From the NCBI RefSeq assembly GCF_020085105.1, contig NC_058047.1, positions 20,540,001-20,604,000 of the forward strand: 64,000 nucleotides of DNA. The letters run 5' to 3'. This stretch comes from Siniperca chuatsi (Eukaryota > Chordata > Actinopteri > Centrarchiformes > Sinipercidae). Each line of letters begins with the position of its first letter. Position 1 is the stretch's first letter. Below, in pieces: positions 59,942 through 64,000 of this stretch. The notes below the pieces were generated by a model. That model had not been told where the DNA came from. It worked only from the letters and a program-made list of their open reading frames with translations, and did no database searches. A program made the translations under genes and the position numbers.

Positions 59942-61629
59942 GTATAGTCAGGCAGAGGTTTTTCTCCTCACGTCTTTCTTCCTCATTCCTCTTTCAATCA
60001 CTGCATCCGAGCAACCTCTGGGCCTTTGAAGCGCTGTCTTTAAAGGTATCTAAAATCAAAGTGACTGAAAACCTGATCTGTCTCTTAGTCTAGTCAGTTT
60101 GCAGCTGCCAGTCATCTATGATTGTGGTTTTGCTATGATCAATTGATCTGTCTCAATGGTTTAAATGCCTTTCACCTTTCGAAAGAGGACAAACATTGTT
60201 AGGAATATTCCATCAAATATGCTTATCAGGTACACTGAACACTGAATTAAGACTTTGCGTCAGTGGAAACATAGTGCGCTGTGATGTACTATATACAGCA
60301 GTAAGCAATGGGTGTGAGCCAAGTGAAAGTGATTTTATTATTTCCTTTTGCTTGATCTTGTTTGTTTTTCCAAGAAGTTGTTATAGTACATGAAAAGGAG
60401 GAGATGCAGTTTTCTGACTTTGACGGGGGGCTCAGAGAAACTTTTATTGATTTCTGTGAAAATTCCTGGCCAGACTTTGCTGGGGAGGGAGGGAGGGACG
60501 ACAGGCTGGAGAGACGGGACTTGGCAGGTAAACTCTCGTTGCCCTCCCAGAAGTAGCAGGGCAGGAGGCAGTAAGTGTGAACCTACACATTATTTACAGC
60601 TCTGTGCAACTCCATCCATTAACAGTGTCAATTAGCTTGCTCATCAGGGATGCAGACCCCTAGATGTATTTATAGATCACCTTGGCTTTAATAGCAGAAG
60701 AGGGATGAAGTGCAAAGATAGTCTACAAAAGCCAAGGCTTAATTTAAAGGCTCCAGTACGGTAGAAGATGCCAAAGTGCTGTATCCTAAGTGTTATCCAG
60801 AACCACATATTGAAAGAGTTCTGGCCAACTTGGGGCTGGGCGGCCAGTTGCAATCTGTCACGTCACCTCTGGAAACTGCGCCTACCGCCAAACAGCATTA
60901 TCTTTGGAACTTTATCAGGAACTAGTTGGAACTGTATTACTGTTTTCATCCTTCCTAATGCTGCTACGCCTACAGAATATAGCCAAAAGTACATATGTCA
61001 GCTTTCGAGAGAAATACTCTACAGTTGTATTATATATGAAGAACCACTTGTGCCCTGAGAGAACTCTTTAACCTCAGAGCCACACAATAGATTGTGAGTG
61101 TTAAGGTGTCAAAGTCTATCTCTCTTCACTGTTATGATGGCTTCTTTGCCCCCAATATCGATCCTGAAATATATACAGAGCCTTTCAGAAAGAATTTATT
61201 GCGTTTGTCACACTCATTAGGCAATGCACGCTACACCATAACATGTGCATGTATATGTCCTGCAAATACACATGTTCACACATGGAGTCCTTTGGGATGT
61301 GCTGTCTATGGATCTGTTAGACTGCTGCTTGATGGCTAGTGTAGTCTATGTGAGCGAGTAGCAACAAATCAATGGCTGAGGTCTCCTACTCAGGGGTCAG
61401 AGAGGATACCAGGGAGGGTCTGGGGACTTTTTTCTTGCCCTCATGATGGACACCAATGCTCCTCAGCGCTCTGCGACGTTCATCCTCCCCCAGCCATTGC
61501 TCAAGGTGAAGGGATGATGGAAGGGGTAGTGAAAGGAGAAGTGGAGGAGGATTTGGAGCTGGATGTAGCAGAGATGAAGGGATGGAGAGATTGATGAAGG
61601 AGTGATGGAAGAGTGTAGTCAGCTTCAGG

Positions 61630-61800
61630 ATCATGAGATGGTGACTGAGCACAGTCGCTGGCTCTCTTTAAGGTGGCTGTCTGACTTAATTAAGGTTTAC
61701 AGGTTACGCTAGGCTACTGCTTATATTACAGCGCTCATTACAAGCCCATTAGGCCTGGGCAGAGAAAATATTGTTGTCAGAACAATGAGTGAGAGCATTT
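61630..61800. promoter_or_regulatory. candidate conserved non-coding element with inverted SOX-like pair
   Basis: CTTAATTAAGG and ATTGTTGTCAGAACAAT (61770-61786, a 6-bp inverted pair around GTCAG) lie in unique-looking sequence with few simple repeats. Function is unproven. Confidence 0.3.
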
Positions 61801-64000
61801 TGGAAAGTCCCTGCCAACTCCATGCTCTAGCCCTTCTTTATTATACCTCTCTGTCTGTCCTCCTTCAATCTGTCCTCCTCCTCTCTTAACATTGGCATGA
61901 TTGTTTGAGTGTGTGAACAGAGTGAGGATCTTTTTTTCAAAGGTGAGGGAGTGATTATATGAGTTAAAAGCTTCTCCGAGACCAGACTGATTACCCCCCT
62001 CACGGTCAATCTGCGCCACTGAGCCTCCTGCCTCCCTGGCTGGCAATGATTCAGGTCATAATCACATTGTATCAGTGCTGATGATGTGTGTTTCAGCTCC
62101 CAACCCCTCTGAAAGGCTATCAGTTCCCCTGGAGCCCCACATGGCAGTAAATGAAGTAAGCAAGTAATCTACCCACAGTGATAGCATTTTCCAAAGAGTG
62201 CAAATGATGTGTGAGGGAGCAGGCGAGACTGGTGCCAGGACTGGCTTGGTTTCTGCTACCTTCACACTTTTTGGCCAAGGAAATGCCACATTGAGAACAA
62301 GTTCACGCTTTTTTATAACACCGGGGGCAGTTTGACTCCTCTGGGGCAAGGAGATGGAGAAAAGGGAGCAAAGAGGGTATGAAAGGAGGAGTGAAAAGAG
62401 AGAGGTTGTGGTTTAAACCAGCCCAGTCTCCTAGGACTTGCATTCGTATTTGACGATTCTGCAGTATACAATTTATGCCCAATGCCAATGTAGATGTAGA
62501 ATGTTTATATTAAGCTCCTGCCGTTGACGCCACAGCCTGTAACTGTTAGTCGCTATAGCGACATCTCTCCATTGTCCTACTAGCATGTATAAATATCATT
62601 CACTGCTGAGGTAATTAGTTTCTTGTGAAATGTTATCAAAGAAAATTTCCAAAAAACTGCACAAATACAAGAAGTACCAAACTCAGATTCAAATGTTGGT
62701 GGATTCCTGCCAAAAAACATCACAGATATGGATATTAGCAATACCAGCAAACAAAGGAAATCATTCATCATAATAAATCATATAAATGAATGACCTTCAG
62801 ATTTCAAAGGTTATCTGTCTTTGAGAAACAGCACTTTGATTTGTTAAAGGAGTAGTTATCTTGTGATTATCTACTTTGTTTTGTTGTGTAAAAACGTAAT
62901 TATTCAACAATAGGTAGTTTAGCTGTAGCAATAACGCAACTTTTACACAATGCCAATGAAGCTAATTTGAATTTAACTTAGCAAATAAGGTGAAAACAGC
63001 CTCCGAGGGCGGCGCGTTTGTGTGCAAGGTGCCAGTGTGTGGAGAGACGACCTGTACCTGAACAATGATGAATGTTGTTAACACAGTCATTATCCATTGC
63101 AGTTTTGTCAAATGTGTAAAGAAAGATTCTACTCTGTTGCTAGGTCATAGCTGTTGCTAAGGAGGATCTGTTCACCAAAATACGTCTTGTGAAAGCTGTT
63201 GATGTTTTTGAGTCATGATAGTAAACCAGTAAATGAATTGTACGCCATTAGCCGGCGATGCTAAAAGTGACATAAGCTAAATGGGTGTCTGACTAATAAC
63301 ATTTTTGGCCAGGGAGCAGTGCAGTTAGCTAACTGTCAGGGAGTTGAAATATTTTATGTGTGTCCCGTGTGTGTGCAATTGTGTGTTGCACTGTTGTAAC
63401 CTGCTGTAACTTTAGGTAGCTGGTAAATATAGAGAAGTTTTGTCACACATGTCTTTGCACTAATACAGTGATTTGGATTTACAAAGAAATAGATAACTGT
63501 TGAATACAGTTTTATTTCTTACATACTTTAGTTTAAATTGGGACAACATTTAGCCTATGTATTTTTGAGTTAAAGGAGAAGTTAGTAGATTGTAATGTTT
63601 ATTGTTAATTATAGTAAAGGTTATTGTATTGATTTATATGTGTATTGTTTTTCCAAGAGAATTGGTTTTATGCCTATATTCCCAATAGCCCTGTAAGGTA
63701 ATTTATGAATGATAGTAAACTCTGGCTTTAATTTATGCAAGACAGGTTTGTGAGTTTGATTGATGTTGATGGTGAGCCTACCCAGTCAAAGGTGACTTGT
63801 AAGGTAAGGTTTTCCCTTACCTGCCTACCACAGTGATAGGACAGTGCACCCTAACGGTTATGTGGTTATTTACCATTTAGGTCCTGCAATTTTTGTCTTT
63901 ACAAATACACACTCTAGATTATTTATGGAATTGCATGAGAGACAGGGATGTATTTATTTTGGGGGCAAAATATCAGTAGTTTTAAAATTGGTTTTCATAA

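Noticed and set aside
61386..61652. Minus-strand frame with GEDERRRALRSIGVHHEGKK
   Set aside because: Low-complexity Leu/Pro/Ser leader and no partner exons; treated as chance.

Overview
The window is nuclear DNA from a ray-finned fish, most likely a percomorph teleost. It has spliced vertebrate genes with GT/AG introns, low GC, many microsatellites, Tc1, hAT and L2/CR1-type transposon remains, and several interspersed repeat families typical of spiny-rayed fish. Three host genes can be supported.

(1) rxfp3-like, 15471-16673 on the minus strand: an intronless 400-residue class A GPCR of the relaxin-3/INSL5 receptor family. (2) creb3l3, 25969-32164 on the minus strand: an ER-anchored bZIP transcription factor resolved here into ten coding exons that join in phase into a 433-residue protein. 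(3) celf5, plus strand from 51180: only the first coding exon (start codon to the middle of RRM1) lies in the window, and the remaining 12.4 kb is the start of a long first intron. CREB3L3 and CELF5 also lie close together on human 19p13.3, so this pair looks like conserved synteny. The three genes are not known to share a pathway.

Layout: 1-15.4 kb is intergenic with fold-back repeats (0.85-1.4, 3.57-3.99, 7.9-9.45 kb), a 135-bp perfect direct repeat, a LINE 3' tail and a reverse-transcriptase fragment. 15.4-16.7 kb is rxfp3-like. 16.7-25.9 kb is intergenic with three repeat copies near 23.4-24.7 kb. 26-32.4 kb is creb3l3 and its promoter, with a SINE and other repeats in the introns. 33.4-36.1 kb has a fold-back element and a complete but frameshifted Tc1-like transposon set inside a mirrored CTAT/TA/GATA microsatellite. 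38.9-42.3 kb is a 5'-truncated, multiply broken L2/CR1-like LINE on the minus strand. 44.6-50.9 kb holds hAT-type non-autonomous elements, one with a near-perfect 8-bp target duplication. 51-64 kb is celf5 exon 1 and intron 1, with long microsatellites and stretches that look like conserved non-coding or small hairpin elements.

I found no CRISPR array, operon, defence island or other bacterial-style system, and no clearly unprecedented system. The best leads are the Tc1 insertion at a microsatellite dyad, the creb3l3 promoter block, candidate regulatory elements and a hairpin in celf5 intron 1, and the exact 135-bp duplication.
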